A stretch of 64,000 bases of DNA from Adenophora triphylla var. japonica (GCA_022495995.1 JAFEMH010004869.1:118501-182500), one strand, 5' to 3'; shown: positions 31,424 to 43,535, counted from the first letter of the stretch. The notes: generated from the letters alone by a model not told the origin. Made by a program: numbers and translations.

Positions 31424-34305
31424 ATGCCGCCGCTGATCAAACCCTTCCTCCTCTCCAGTATGCAGGCGACTCGTCGTCACCGGTCCCTGTTCAAAACCCT
31501 AACTTCTTATTCATCTCAACTTCAAATACTCCGTCCTTTCTCATCGTCCGCCGTCGCCAGCCGTCGAGACTGCTTCTACGCCGACGACACTGACAGTAAA
31601 GAGAGTGCCGTCTACAAGCATGTCCTCAAGTTCCAGCGTCCCACCACAATTAGATGGAAAACGGAGTTGTATAACACGGCCAGATTCATTGGAACTGTGG
31701 TTTATCCTCCCGAAATAATGAACTCAATGGAAGGCAGATTCGGTGTCCACACTATGCTCAAGGTCAATTGCTCCCGCGACTTCAATCGCTGTTTCTGGTG
31801 AGGGAAACGAGTTCCTGTATAATAATCTCTATAATCATTTGGAAATAGCTCTGATTTTATAACTTACTCCATGTTATATTGAGGTGGCTACAAAACAATT
31901 TATGCTTAATTTTTGTGTTAATAACTTGTTTGGAGAACCGGCAATTAGTTTGCCTTTTGTTCTCGGTTGAATAGAAAATATTTTCATTTCATGATTATGA
32001 CTCACGATTTTAGTAGAAATGCGATACATATCCACCTCCTCAATCATTTTGTCCGTTCGGACAAGCCGGATTTATTTTTCTGCAACTATTGGCTGTGAAA
32101 GAGTTTATACAAGTGCAGATTGCACCGCATCACTACTCTTGATATTCTTGTTTCATCTGATATTCCCTGGCATGGTTATATCCATTTGGCATTCTTGTAT
32201 TATTTTTTCATGTTCTTCAGATAACTAGGCAAACTTGATTTACAATTTTCAACAGAATTTTATTGCACATTAACATATACTCATAGGCGTTTTGTTTTTC
32301 CATCATATCCTTAATTCTGTAAAATGTTATGATATATTTTCTTACATTTACAATTTTTAACAGGATTGTATTGCGCATGTGGGATGAGATGGCAGAAGTA
32401 TCTATCAAACATCTAAAGCCAAATGATTTTATCTATGTCTCAGGTTGTCTAGAATCTTACCAAAAAGCTGATGAGTATGGACAGCTCAAAACGAAGTACT
32501 CAGTTTGTAATCCATAAACTTTATACTCATTGTTTGTTTATATATACTAAACCGCAACATATCCCTGTGTATGTTTCGTTCTTATTATCTAGTAAATTAT
32601 GGCCTCAATAAATATGATTTCTGTTGTTTTTTCTCATGCATATATGTTCTTTTGGTATTTAATTCTTAGAACTATTCACAGTTAGTTGACAATACCATTG
32701 TGAGTATGCCATCGATACGGATGCTTCAAGTAAATTAGCATATTTGAACTCTTTTGATATCAAGAATAATACCATTTAAATGCACTATATTCATAATCGT
32801 TGGCACTTGACTCATGAACGTAATTATGCATGCAAAGAAAATTTGACATTGTGATGGTTCAGTCCATGTAATGTGCAACTGCAGATGTTTCCAAATTCTA
32901 ACTTTAAACAGTTTTTGGTTGAAGATTTTGCTGCATTCTGATCCAGTATTGCTAATTTTTTTAAAGCCTCTCTATGTTTTATTTTCTGGATAGCTTTTTA
33001 TATGTTCATTCTTTTATTTTCTTTTTTGCTTATGTAGGTTCTTGTGAACGACATAAACTATGTTGCACAACATGGAAAAGCAAGTAATTGCCTGAAAGAT
33101 GAGCAATTTGAACCCAAAGGTATACTCCCTCCGTCCCGTCCGACTTAGGACATTCACTCCCGACACGGAGATTAAGGAATACTATTATAATATTAGGAGA
33201 GAGAATGAGTGAAGGATGTGTTGTGAGTGTGAAAAATTAAATAGGAGAGAGAATGAGTGGGATAAATAGTGATGAGATTATTGTTGTGAGTATGACAAGT
33301 GGGTCACATTTAATATAAAAGCAATATAAACTTTCCATTTTGGGCCGTCCTAAGTCGGGTGGGACGCCCAAAATGGCAAAATGTCCTAAGTCGGACGGGA
33401 CGGAGGGAGTAAATCATATCTAGTAGGAAAACATTCTCTCACGTTCCCCCCACCCATCGGACCTTGGAACAATGTGCTAAATGTTTTTTTGAAATAAAAT
33501 AGTAAAATTAAGAAACTTTTGTATAACATTTTGAGTGTTATTCTACTGTTCAGAACAAACGTGCATATATGAGCTTACGCATGTGGATCTGGTCCAGTCA
33601 TTCTCCTTTTGCTGTCTGATTGGCAGCCCACCCTTGTCTTCTTGCCATTGTGATATTCAGTACAATCAGATAAACACGAATTATGCATTTTAGCCCATTT
33701 TATTTTTCATTTTGTATCCTATACTGAGTGTGTTTGTGTACGTATATATATACTCAATCCGTATAGCATACAGAGTGATAAAGATTGGTTCCAGTCATTT
33801 GAAAGTTAAAAATATTTTTTGAGTATTAGCAGGCTGTAGGAGAGCCTCATTTTTTTGGTTATTAACAAATTCGGTGGGATCAATTATCTTCTAGTTTTTA
33901 AAATTCTACAGTCTAGATTCTTATTGCCATATTAATTGATCCTGCGCAACTTTTGTTTAACTATTCTTCTATGCGTTTTGCAGTTGTTTCCATATTGTGC
34001 TTATCATTGTTTTGCTTCTTCTTGTAGACCCGAAAGAAAAACGTAGAAACCGTCTTCACTTATGGCAAGTATTCTTTGCCAACCCATTTGAGTGGTGGGA
34101 TAATCGAAAATGTAAGCATAATCCAAGAAGTCCTGATTTTCAACACAAGAGTACTGGCGAAGCTCTCTGGCTTGATACCTACAATGATCCTCCATGGATT
34201 GGGAAACAACTCCAACTGCATGACTCTAGAATGGCTCAAAATGGCTCAGCAGGAAGTGCAAACAATGCTTCAAATGTTTCTGCCTTGGTGTATGATGACT
34301 TGTAA
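31424..34305 (+). CDS. OSB: organellar single-stranded DNA-binding protein (OSB, PDF-motif family), copy B
   Basis: Exons 31424-31797, 32364-32502, 33038-33119 and 34028-34305 join in frame (290 residues; 278 if the second ATG at 31460, the position used in copy A, is the start). All junctions are GT-AG. Exon 1 gives a Ser/Arg-rich transit-like leader; exons 1-3 an OB-fold region with KPNDFIYVSGCLESYQKADE; exon 4 the PDF motif LWQVFFANPFEWWDNRKCK, PDFQHKSTGEALWL and DPPWIGKQL, ending GSAGSANNASNVSALVYDDL. It keeps GEALWL and the C-terminus lost in copy A, so this is the best candidate for the working gene. It lacks four codons (ESFL in copy A) just before the motif. A MITE sits in intron 3 without touching splice signals. 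The F-box gene follows 2.2 kb downstream on the same strand. Confidence 0.85.
33125..33409. mobile_element. Stowaway-like MITE in OSB-B intron 3 (proven by empty site)
   Basis: CTCCCTCCGTCCCGTCCGAC to GGACGGGACGGAGGGAG, with TA at 33123-33124 and 33410-33411. OSB-A at the same place reads GGTATAAATC with one TA. The insertion therefore happened after the A/B duplication and duplicated TA. Confidence 0.95.
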
Positions 34306-36127
34306 GGAATCTGGGAGCTCCAATTGATGAGCCTAGATTGAACAGAGCTCAGTGCTTGGAAAGTGACAAATATATGTGGTTGCTTTCGACCCTCAAGCTT
34401 TAATGTCTTTGGAACCCGTTGATTCTATATGGAGCGAAGGGAATGAAAGGAAGCATATTGTATACTAAATTTGGGCCTTCCAACGTTCTACGTTACCAGT
34501 TCCAACTCCATATATTTCAAAGACTTGATGGATTTTGTTCTGGGAGGGGATACACGGGTCTCGTTGCGAAGCATCACTTTTTCCTAATTTGGTACTCCCT
34601 CTGGCCAAAATGACTGATCTTTTAAAAAAAGAATTGGTCCTAAAATGAGTCATTTTTCAATGAGTTAGTAATTCACCTTTGGCTGACAATCCTGCTCAAT
34701 ATGCACTTACAGTGACACCATGTGCATGTCAAAGTGTATACATGTACATGTATGCAGTAAAATTGCTAAGGCCTCATTTTGGAAAGGAATGAAAGTAATA
34801 TGGAATAGTCTCACACAGTGGTCTGATAGTGTAATCTAAATCCAGCTGGGAGTTTTACTCTCTGATATTTACAATTTTATAACACAAATGAGTGGTAACA
34901 TTTTACTTATTGTCACATTTTACATCTTTCTCAGTTGTCAAAGAAATTTTGCAGATTTATTTTAAACGGTAAAGTAATGATTTAGTAGTGAAAAGAGTTC
35001 ATCAGTTGAAATGTGTTACAATTGTGATTGTTGTATTAAACTGTATTCTAAATGTGGTTTTACAATGAATACGAAGCGAGTACATGGGTGTGGCACTTCC
35101 TTTCAACAAGGAATTTTATCTGACTTTGTTTTATTGATATGGCCAGAAATGGACTGGCGAAGGAGCTGTGATGATTTTTCCAAATAAAGTTTGCTAAGCT
35201 TAAAGAAGATCAGTGACAGCATTGGACATGGTATCTGCATATGGCTTCCGAGCAATTCAGAGCAAATGTCCATGATTACTGGTAATTCACATACTTCCAG
35301 TATTTCCATCATGTCAATTGAGTTTTTCTTATCTCTTCCATCATCTCTATTTATATGGGTCCATAATTTCCAATATACACAAATATTTGTCACATTACAT
35401 CAGCAAAATATCGTAGGATAATGGTTACCTTAAAAATTTGATCTTAGTCAAAGTTTAAAACGGAAAATAGGGAAATATTAATTAAAACTATTCTATCCGG
35501 GTAATTCAATGGTTGTATTTTTTTTTTTGAAAAAAAATAGTCAATTTAACCATTTTATTAATTAAAAATAATAAAGAAAAGGAAAAATGAGATAAAATAT
35601 TATAAAAAAGGCATGTTTTGACGAGAAAATTTAGCGCACAGAAACATCTGTAAAATACAACTGTTTATTAGATTTAGTTAATATCTAGGAAATGAATGCT
35701 TACTGAAAAACACAAGCCTGTAATCAATTTTTCTTTGTTCAATCAACTTGTATGCATTTAAATAGTTTAAACATTTGTATAAACTTGTTTGATGTAATTA
35801 CCTGACCGCAACAAACTCATTATTCATCTAGTCTAAAATGAATGTCTCTTTTCTGCTCTTAGCACAGATACATACATTGTTAAATACAGAGTTTCACATC
35901 ATAACAATACAAGTATACTGTATATTGGATATTATAATAAATAAAAATTGTGAATTCAATAATTATACTAGATGACAAAAACTTAATTTTGGACAAAATT
36001 ATCAGAAAAGGATTGTTTATTTTAAAGAAAGTATAAATATTAAAAATTAGATTATGTAAAAAAATGAATGGGTGGGAGGATATAACAAGAAATTGTCATT
36101 AGTAGAAATCACACACCTCTCAAATTA

Positions 36128-36354
36128 TACTTATTCCAACTTTGACCATAAAATAAATAAATAGTTTTTGATTATTGTAATGATATTTCTGAAATTATTT
36201 TTAATGCTATTTTTAATACTGCATCAATAACAATTTTGAGAATTTCATTTAAATAATTATTTATTCATAAAACTACTGTCAAAGTTTAATCAAATTGATC
36301 ACGAAAACTAAAATAGGAATATTTTTTATTTTTCCGGAAGGGACTGAGGGAGTA
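36128..36354. mobile_element. degenerate MITE just upstream of F-box gene 1
   Basis: AT-rich, partly self-complementary DNA ending GGGACTGAGGGAGTA next to the F-box TATA box. A related sequence (51226-51499) lies in the same place before F-box gene 2, so it predates their duplication. Confidence 0.55.
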
Positions 36355-36359
36355 TAAAT
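36353..36359 (+). promoter_or_regulatory. TATA box of F-box gene 1
   Basis: TATAAAT lies 113 bases before the ATG and overlaps the right tip of the degenerate MITE (GGGAGTATAAATC). The same arrangement precedes F-box gene 2. A start of transcription near 36385 is inferred from spacing. Confidence 0.6.
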
Positions 36360-36471
36360 CTAGCCAACATCCCCTTCACTAAACACACCAAAGAGAGTAA
36401 GTAAACCTTCCTGCTCCTAAAGCCCTCTCAACCCTCTCTCTAGTCTCTGCCCTTTCTGTCTCAGCTCTCCA

Positions 36472-37608
36472 ATGAAATCACAAAGAGAGAAAAAGGCTAA
36501 CTGGGAAGACCTTCCAAGACCTCTATGGGAAATGATCTTCGAACGTTGTGATCAACTCATAGACCGTCTCCGGTTCATGGCGGTCTGCCTCATGTTCCAT
36601 TCAATTGGTGTTGATCACCAACCCCACCGTCTCTCCCGCCCCCTTCTTCTCCTCCCACCACCCAACTCCGGCGACAACTCCATTCGCGAACTGTACAGCC
36701 TCTCTGACACCACCACCTATAATTCCTACATCCCTGAACTCCAGGGAAAGTGGTGCTGTGGCTCCTCATTTGGCTGGCTTTTCACAGTCAATTTCACTTC
36801 TGAAGAAATCAGATTAATAAACCCAATAACCCGAGCCCAAATCTTCCTCCCTCCCATATCCACATTCCCAAAACACTCGACCGAACTCAACGACAATCAA
36901 ATACCAACATACAGTGTTTGTGACCTTGAAAAAGCCATATTTTCATCCAGTCCCAGCCAGGGACGCGATTTTATTGTGATGGCTATAATTAACTGCTCAT
37001 GGTCGCTAGCCTTTTGCAAGCCAGGCTATAATGCCTGGCTTGACTTGCCTAGCGTTCATGACTTCCATAGTGATGATCATTATGAGGATGTCGCGTATTA
37101 CAATGGCAAGTTTTACGTGATCTCAAGCTCCGGGGGTCTGATAGCTTGGGATCTATCAGACACAAATAACCCAATCAAGACCACAATCATTGAACCGCCT
37201 GTTTATTTCATTCCTTGTAAGCGATACCTAGTGGAATCAATCCACGGGGAGCTTTTCAAACTACGGAGGGTGGTGAGATCATACGAGGATGACAAGTTTT
37301 ACACAACGGTTGCTTTCGATGTTTATAAACTCGACCGGAATAAGAAAGAGTGGGTTAACGGGCACCTGCGCAATCAGGCTGTGTTTGTGGGATACAGCTC
37401 TGTGTGTGTGTCGACATTGGAGAATCCGGAGTTTGAAAGGCAAGGGATTTATTTTGCTGATGATAATAATTTTGAGTGGGTAGTTGATAATCCTTGGGGG
37501 TGTAATGATGTCGGAGTTTATGATTGGAGGAGAGATAGAGTTAAGAAGTTTAATGAACTGCATCCGTTTTGGGAAGATCCTTGCATTTGGTTCATGCCCA
37601 GTTTGTAG
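36472..37608 (+). CDS. F-box protein with DUF295 (KIB-type) domain, copy 1
   Basis: A single-exon gene of 378 codons. Residues ~10-50 form an F-box (NWEDLPRPLWEMIFERCDQL...RLRFMAVC), the part that binds SKP1 in SCF ubiquitin ligases. Residues ~85-360 carry the plant DUF295 domain, a predicted beta-propeller: WCCGSSFGWLFTVNF, then INPITRAQIFLPPI, VAYYNGKFYVIS, and the C-terminal IYFADDNNFEW...GVYDWRRDRVKKF and PCIWFMPSL. Such proteins (SKIP23/KIB relatives) select substrates for ubiquitination; this one's substrate is unknown. The ATG is the first in the message predicted from the TATA box at 36353. No breaks. Its paralog at 51612-52748 has the same length, with scattered substitutions, so both look maintained. 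Confidence 0.9.
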   Translation: MKSQREKKANWEDLPRPLWEMIFERCDQLIDRLRFMAVCLMFHSIGVDHQPHRLSRPLLLLPPPNSGDNSIRELYSLSDTTTYNSYIPELQGKWCCGSSFGWLFTVNFTSEEIRLINPITRAQIFLPPISTFPKHSTELNDNQIPTYSVCDLEKAIFSSSPSQGRDFIVMAIINCSWSLAFCKPGYNAWLDLPSVHDFHSDDHYEDVAYYNGKFYVISSSGGLIAWDLSDTNNPIKTTIIEPPVYFIPCKRYLVESIHGELFKLRRVVRSYEDDKFYTTVAFDVYKLDRNKKEWVNGHLRNQAVFVGYSSVCVSTLENPEFERQGIYFADDNNFEWVVDNPWGCNDVGVYDWRRDRVKKFNELHPFWEDPCIWFMPSL

Positions 37609-37619
37609 AGTCATTCAGA

Positions 37620-37972
37620 GGTTTAGGGTTTATGTTTAGCAAATCTTTGTCTGGTTAATTTCATTCACATTTAATGTTTTTTGTTTCATTTTAAACAAAT
37701 GATTATCACATTAATTTGTTAATCAAGAAGAATAGTATTTTTTTTTTCATTTTAACCTATGATTGTTTATTTAGAATTTTGATGGTTTCCGAATACTAAA
37801 AAGAAAAAGAAAAATTGATAGCTGAATCAAAAGATTGTTGTATCAATTGCAAAAATCGGTCCTGCAGTGCATCTAAGGAGTCCGTCCACTGAAAATGAGC
37901 AATGATTCAAGAAAAGAACAAGCCAAAACTCACTCACAAAAAAGTCACATTAGGCGTATTATCATTTTTTAA
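37620..37972. other. 3' flank of F-box gene 1, no gene seen
   Basis: The first ~60 bases match the 3' flank of F-box gene 2 (CAGAGGTTTAG, TTTATGTTTAGCAAAT). The rest is AT-rich and ends at the Helitron terminus. Confidence 0.5.
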
Positions 37973-38204
37973 CTAGTCTAATACCCGTGCGTTAAACGCA
38001 CGACCAAAATTTTTTGATAAATAACATGAACTAAATCAAATTGTTACTATAACTATCTCATTTGATTTGCATGACTATCATTAAATAAAAATAATTATCT
38101 CATTTCTAAGTAATTCATATTTTCAACAACTCTATTTTTTCATTAATTCACGTCTTTTAAAAAATAATATTTTTTGATATAATCTTATAAAGTCATAATT
38201 CGTA

Positions 38205-38514
38205 CTCCCTCCGTCCCAATCTAAATGTCCAAACTTTCCATTTTGGGCGTCCCATTTAAAATGTCCCATTTCCAAAAAAGGAAAGTTTTTTTCACTATTC
38301 CACCCACTCATTCTCTCTCCTACTTTACTTTTACACTCACAACATTCTCTCTCCTAACTATTCCTCCCACTCATTCTCTCTCCTATTTAATTTTTCATAC
38401 TCACAACATTTAAACTTTTTCTCTTTCCTACCTCACTTTTTCTCTTTCCTACCTCACTTTCCTTAATTTCCGCACCGGATCCATTTTTGGACATTTAGAT
38501 TGGGACGGAGGGAG
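38205..38514. mobile_element. Stowaway-like MITE
   Basis: CTCCCTCCGTCCCAATCTAA to TTAGATTGGGACGGAGGGAG with TA flanks. Confidence 0.85.
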
Positions 38515-38822
38515 TATTATCTAACCAATATTATATTATAGTTTTCTTTTTTTTTTTTAAAAAAATATTTTATAGTTTTTATTTAGAAAACCCCATACAT
38601 AATAGTTTTTTTTTAGAAAACTATTTTGAAATAGTTAAGAAACCATTTATTTATTGTTTTAGCAATAAATATACAATTTATAACAAAAAAAAATCAACTT
38701 AAATTTTTAATGCAAATTAATTGTTCCAATTTTTTACTTTTTATTTACCAATTTTTTTAATTTGTGAAAGTTTATCTAAATAACACTCGTGAAACTTAAC
38801 TATATATCACTCTTTAAAAATA

Positions 38823-39104
38823 CTCCCTCCGTCCCAGCCCAGTGTACACTTATTTCCCTTTTGGTCCGTCCCAGCCCAGTGTGAACTACCATAAATGGTA
38901 TGTCCTTTAATATTTTATATTCTCCCTACCCCACCCACTCATTAACTCCACTCATTCTCCACCACACAATTTATTCAACCAACCTACTATTTACTCCACT
39001 CATTCCCTCTCTTCATTTTCTACCACACATTTTCATTATCTTAATAATATTTCTTAATCGGCGTGCCTTGGTCAATGGTGCACACTTGGGTGGGACGGAG
39101 GGAG
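38823..39104. mobile_element. Stowaway-like MITE
   Basis: CTCCCTCCGTCCCAGCCCAG to TTGGGTGGGACGGAGGGAG with TA flanks. Internal CATTCTCCACC/CATTCCCTCTC repeats. Confidence 0.85.
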
Positions 39105-40367
39105 TATAGTTCAATAAAACACTAAAATCTCAGTTTTTTTATTTTATTCATTTTTGGAATTTTAATGAATAAAATATTATCAATAATAAATTCAAAAGTT
39201 GTGTCAAAAAAAGTGGCTAAATATGATTTCAAGCCTATTTAAAAAAAATTCTACATTATAACTATTAGCTAAAAACACTTAGTTCGAAGAAATTAATGAA
39301 GAAAAAGAAAAAAAGTTTTTATTAAATTAAAAATAATATAAGAAAATATAATTTTGAAAACAAAAATTAAATATATCACATTAATTTAATAATAATATTG
39401 ATTTCTAAACATATTCAGTAGCTATTTTCATTTTAAAAACACTCTTCATTTAAGAAAAAAAATATCTAAATATCATTGTTATAAATAATCAATAACCATT
39501 TAAAAAAACCTTAATTAGTTACACATACATGTTTGTTCAAAAGAGATATAATATGTGATTGAACTTTAAACAAACTATTATAAAAGTTTAATTATTTTTA
39601 TATTATTTTAAGAATAAAATATATTTTTTATTTTTTTTTCTCAAAATACTAATATTGTACAATTTGTATCCAAGATAGAATTTTAAATTTATATTAAGTC
39701 AAAATATCATTTTATTAAATGAAAAGATTCCATGTCCATAATAATTGTTGATTTTGGAGTTTGCATAAGTTTTTTTTTTTTTTAAAAAGACAATTATTAC
39801 TATTACCCACATTTCAAAAATATCATTTTATTAAATGAAATGATTTCATGTGTTTCTAAATGTATTTTTAATTAATAGGGGAGGAGAATAGGATAATAGG
39901 TTAATTTAAAGACAATTAATTGTTTTCTTAATTAGTTGATTAAGCAAAACAAATATTCTAGAACCATCCATGTTTTGGAGGGAAAATAGGCTTGTTGAAA
40001 TGCTTTATGCACTTCAACCTTTATATATATATAGATATAGATGTGATCCTATACAAAATAAAAATAAGAAAATAGCATAACAAAAGCTCAAGTCGAAAAA
40101 AAAGTTAAAGAAAGGAGAAAGAAAAAACTTGACAACTACAACTGATGGATTCAAATTGAAAATAGGAATATACCGACATACTTACCCTTTTCTCATTAAT
40201 TATTTCCTGTTAAATATTTCCTTGTAATGTTTCTCTTCTGTTTTTTTCTTTGTCAATGAAAATTGCCTGTTCTATTATCATTTATTCATTTTCTATGCTC
40301 CCCTCTTATCATAATAACCATTTATAAAATGAATGTTAATTGACGACGGCATGTAAGATATATTATA
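39105..40367. other. no gene seen
   Basis: Very AT-rich DNA forming the remainder of the Helitron and a short spacer to the next MITE. TATCATTTTATTAAATGAAA occurs twice, near 39705 and 39820. Confidence 0.5.
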
Positions 40368-40776
40368 CTCCCTCTATTCCGAAATGATCTGCACTTTTTG
40401 TTTTTTTGTCACTACAAAAGGCACTTTGAGCAATAAATTTAGCTTAATTTCATTATCCTAATGAAAATTTAAATCTTGTTGTTGATGCACCATTATGAAT
40501 GTCAAGCTTTTATAAAATTTTAATAAAATTCTAAAATTTGTTATTATTATAATATTAATAATACTATCAATACCTATTTTTAAATTTATGTTTGTGTTTA
40601 AATTTTCAGTTATAGTTCAATATAGTTGATTTTTAAAAATTATATGAAAGTATTTTTATAGGTTTGTGAAAGTATTGTGAAATGTAATATTTTTTACATT
40701 AATAATTGAAAAAGGTATAACAATCAATTAAAAATATAAAACTTAGAAAGAACATATAATCTTGGGACGGAGGTTG
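40368..40776. mobile_element. MITE of a second CTCCCTCT-type family
   Basis: The left end is CTCCCTCTATTCCGAAATGA and the right CTTGGGACGGAGGTTGTA. Interior AT-rich and partly self-complementary (AATTTTAATAAAATTCTAAA). Confidence 0.55.
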
Positions 40777-41187
40777 TACATATATTTTGTGCAATGGTAT
40801 ATTAAAAGCAAATTTGAAACGGACATTCATTTGGTATGGAGGTTGTACTTTATTTTGTGCAACAGTACAAGTTCACATGACATATGTTCATCTCAGAAAT
40901 ATAGAAAGTAATATACTCCCCAGTCCAAAATAATTGTTAATTTTTTATTATAATTTTGATCCAAAATAACTGTTACTTTTGATTTAAAAGCATTTAAATG
41001 TCACTTTTACACTTGCATTGCAACTTACTTTATTTAATTGATTGTTTTATTATGAGACAACTGTGTAGAAGAGAGACACATTTAATATGAGTAAATTTGA
41101 TACTTTTGCTACTAAGTTATAATTATAAATAAGTTTTTAAGTCTCAAAATTATTACTGTAGTAGATATTTCAAGAAAAAAATTACTA

Positions 41188-41450
41188 CCTCCGTCCCACT
41201 ACAAACTACACATTTACTATTTGCACGATAATTTAGGAAAAGTGTTTACAGAGCAGGTGTTGTTAGTATGAAAAGTGAGGTAGTACAGAGAAAGTGGGGT
41301 AGAGAACAATAATTGAATTGTTGTTGTGATTATAACATTTGGGTCTCATTAATATAAAAGTAATAAAACATTTCCAATTTATGAAGTGTGTAGTGTTTAG
41401 TGGGACGCCTTAAGATTATATGAGGAAAGTGTGTAGTGGGACGAATGGAG
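41188..41450. mobile_element. Stowaway-like MITE
   Basis: CCTCCGTCCCACTACAAACT to GTGTAGTGGGACGAATGGAG, TA flanks. A decayed relative beginning CTCCCCAGTCCAAAATAA lies at about 40916-41170. Confidence 0.7.
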
Positions 41451-41732
41451 TATATATTAGTAGCTAAATCATCAACACTCATATTAATTTGTTAGGAAAA
41501 TTATTTAAACAAGAGATCATACCCCCCTCCCAAACTAAAATGAGAAAATATGATTGTATTTCTAAAATGAAATATTATTATGGAAACAAATTTTTATAAA
41601 AGTATACATATTTTTAGGATGAAATGAATCATTTGAGTTACAATTTAAAAATAATAAATTGAGAATCTATATCCACATTTGTCCTCATGATCCCGAATTT
41701 TCATTTTTTATTGTTCTAATTTATAAATAAAA

Positions 41733-42852
41733 GGAAAAATTGCAAAAAATGAACTATTCACTTTTTGCGTGTTTCACCATTAAACTATTTTTTTTTGCAC
41801 GACACATTGAACTAATTTATTTTTGCATCCATGGTCACTATCACTAACGGGGTTAGTTTTTACCCGTTAAATCATCATGTGCAACGTATGTGATCATATT
41901 TAAAGGGTATTTTAAGTAGTTCACTCTTTATTAACTTTTTGTGAGTTTAACTTGCTCTAAATTAGTCCCTAGCTTATTAATCTTTTCACATGTCACTAAT
42001 CTTCTTTTATTTTTCACTTTAGCTTTAGTATTTAATGTTGTTTTCAATTATGTCGTCTTTCTCATTAAATATGACATTTATTGCCAACCACCACCATCAA
42101 AGTTAACACAATCTAACCATCACCATCACCAACGTTGCCAGCATCACCATGTCACCGCCGCCACCACTTTAAAATTCCAGAAAAAAAACTCAAAACATTT
42201 CATAAAGACCCAAATCGAGCATGAACCCTTGCATTTGTTCAACAACAACAAAATCAATTTTAGATCTATGAATTTGAAATATTTTGAAATCAAATTTAGA
42301 TTAAGCACACAAAAATATTTCGGTTTTTGATCCGAAACCGAAATCACCCACCATTACCAGTTTCAAAAATCACCCACACCCCAATGCCTTTCATCTTCCT
42401 CTCTAATCCCGCTCCCTACCTTGCACCATGCCGCCTCTGTTGATGACCAGATGTGGCATTAGCCTCCATAGATTTCGACCCAAATCCTACAGTTTTTCGG
42501 TGGTGAAGAAATTTATAGAATTTTGTCAAAGAAAACCTATATTTTCGACCCAAAACCCTCCATTTTTTCGGCGTTGATGGTTGGGTGGGGTAGATGAAGG
42601 GGCTACGAGGATGATTTAAACCCTACATCGTATTTTTTAATTTTTAGAACAATCTATCAAATATACCCCTCATGATTTGATCAAATGCGTTGCACTTGAT
42701 TTTTTAACGGGGAAAAACTAACCCCGTTAGTGATAGTGACCATGATGCAAAAATAAATTAGTTCAATGTGTTGTGTACAAAAAATTAGTTTAGTGCTGAA
42801 ACACGCAAAAAGTGAATTGTACAATGTTTTTTTTTTTTTTTGCAATTTTTAC
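41733..42852. mobile_element. long-TIR MULE, relative of the TMCO1-carrying one
   Basis: The inverted ends of ~180-200 bp share CACTTTTTGCGTGTTTCA, then CATTGAACTAATTTATTTTT, then GTCACTATCACTAACGGGGT. TAAATAAAA (41724-41732) and TAAATATAA (42853-42861) are an 8/9 match for a 9-bp target duplication. Ends starting GGAAAAATTGC and a TGTGCAACGTATGTGA segment resemble the element at 8648-11188. The cargo, about 41950-42640, is GC-richer (CACCGCCGCCACCACTTT and similar). I could not recognise a gene in it. Confidence 0.7.
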
Positions 42853-42861
42853 TAAATATAA

Positions 42862-43248
42862 TGTAATTTGAAATTAAATATAATTGGTACCATAATTAAG
42901 TTAATTTTCATAATAATATGACATTTGCGATTTCAATACATCTTAAGAGAAATGAACAATAAGTAAAAAGAATCATAAGTTGCAAATAAACTTATTTACA
43001 TTATAATTTTACAAAGCATAGAATTTGAAAAAAATAGACATTTAAAAAAAATAAAATTCAAATATGTAACAATAAAATTTTCAAAAAACGTGCGACGGGT
43101 GTTATCCTAGTTTCATAGTATTCTTTGAATCACTAGGTTATTATAAGCTTTTTTTCCCATTATTGTTGCGTACAATCAACTAATTTATAGCGTTTATCGC
43201 TTCCGCCTTGCATCACTTTCTCTATTGCGATCATCAAATTGCAGTATA
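42862..43248. other. no gene seen; possible Helitron 3' end near 43110
   Basis: AT-rich. AACGTGCGACGGGTGTTATC then CTAG|T at 43107-43110 resembles a Helitron 3' terminus on the plus strand, but the hairpin is poor and I found no matching 5' end. Confidence 0.35.
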
Positions 43249-43535
43249 CTCCCTCCGTCCCACCCAAACTGATACTTATTTCCTTTTTGGTCCGTCCCAG
43301 CTAAACTGATACTTCCAAAAATGGAAGAGAATCTTTACTATTTACCCCACTCATTCTCTCTCCTATTTCACTTTTACACTCACAACATTCTCTCTCCTAA
43401 CTATTCCTCCCACTCATTTTCTCTCCTATTTAATTCTTCATACTCACAACATTTTCTTTCACTTTCTCTCTCTCTTACTTTTCCTTAATCCGCGTGCCCA
43501 GAAATTTGGTATCAGTTTTGGTGGGACGGAGGGAG
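43249..43535. mobile_element. Stowaway-like MITE
   Basis: CTCCCTCCGTCCCACCCAAA to TTTTGGTGGGACGGAGGGAG, TA flanks. Confidence 0.85.

Larger units (their letters stand above)
30516..37620. repeat. segmental duplication, OSB + F-box unit B
   Basis: Homologous to unit A from 30520 to about 34745 and to unit C (47087-52850) from about 33000 to 37680. It is the most complete unit: OSB copy B, about 2 kb of spacer, then the F-box gene. Unit-specific insertions are a PIF-like element (30681-31336) and a Stowaway MITE (33125-33409). Confidence 0.75.
37973..40035 (-). mobile_element. non-autonomous Helitron, about 2 kb
   Basis: On the minus strand the 3' end has the hairpin CGTGCG-TTTAA-CGCACG, then GGGTATTAGACTAG (CTAG), followed by a host T. 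A TC-type 5' end (TCTATATATATATAAAGG) lies near 40035. No Rep/helicase coding. Two Stowaway MITEs (38205-38514, 38823-39104) are nested inside. The exact 5' base is uncertain (40035 or 40041). Confidence 0.55.

Noticed and set aside
36605..37614. Alternative frames within F-box gene 1 (and 52419-52703 in gene 2)
   Set aside because: Overlapping shadows of the 378-codon F-box frame, which has domain support.
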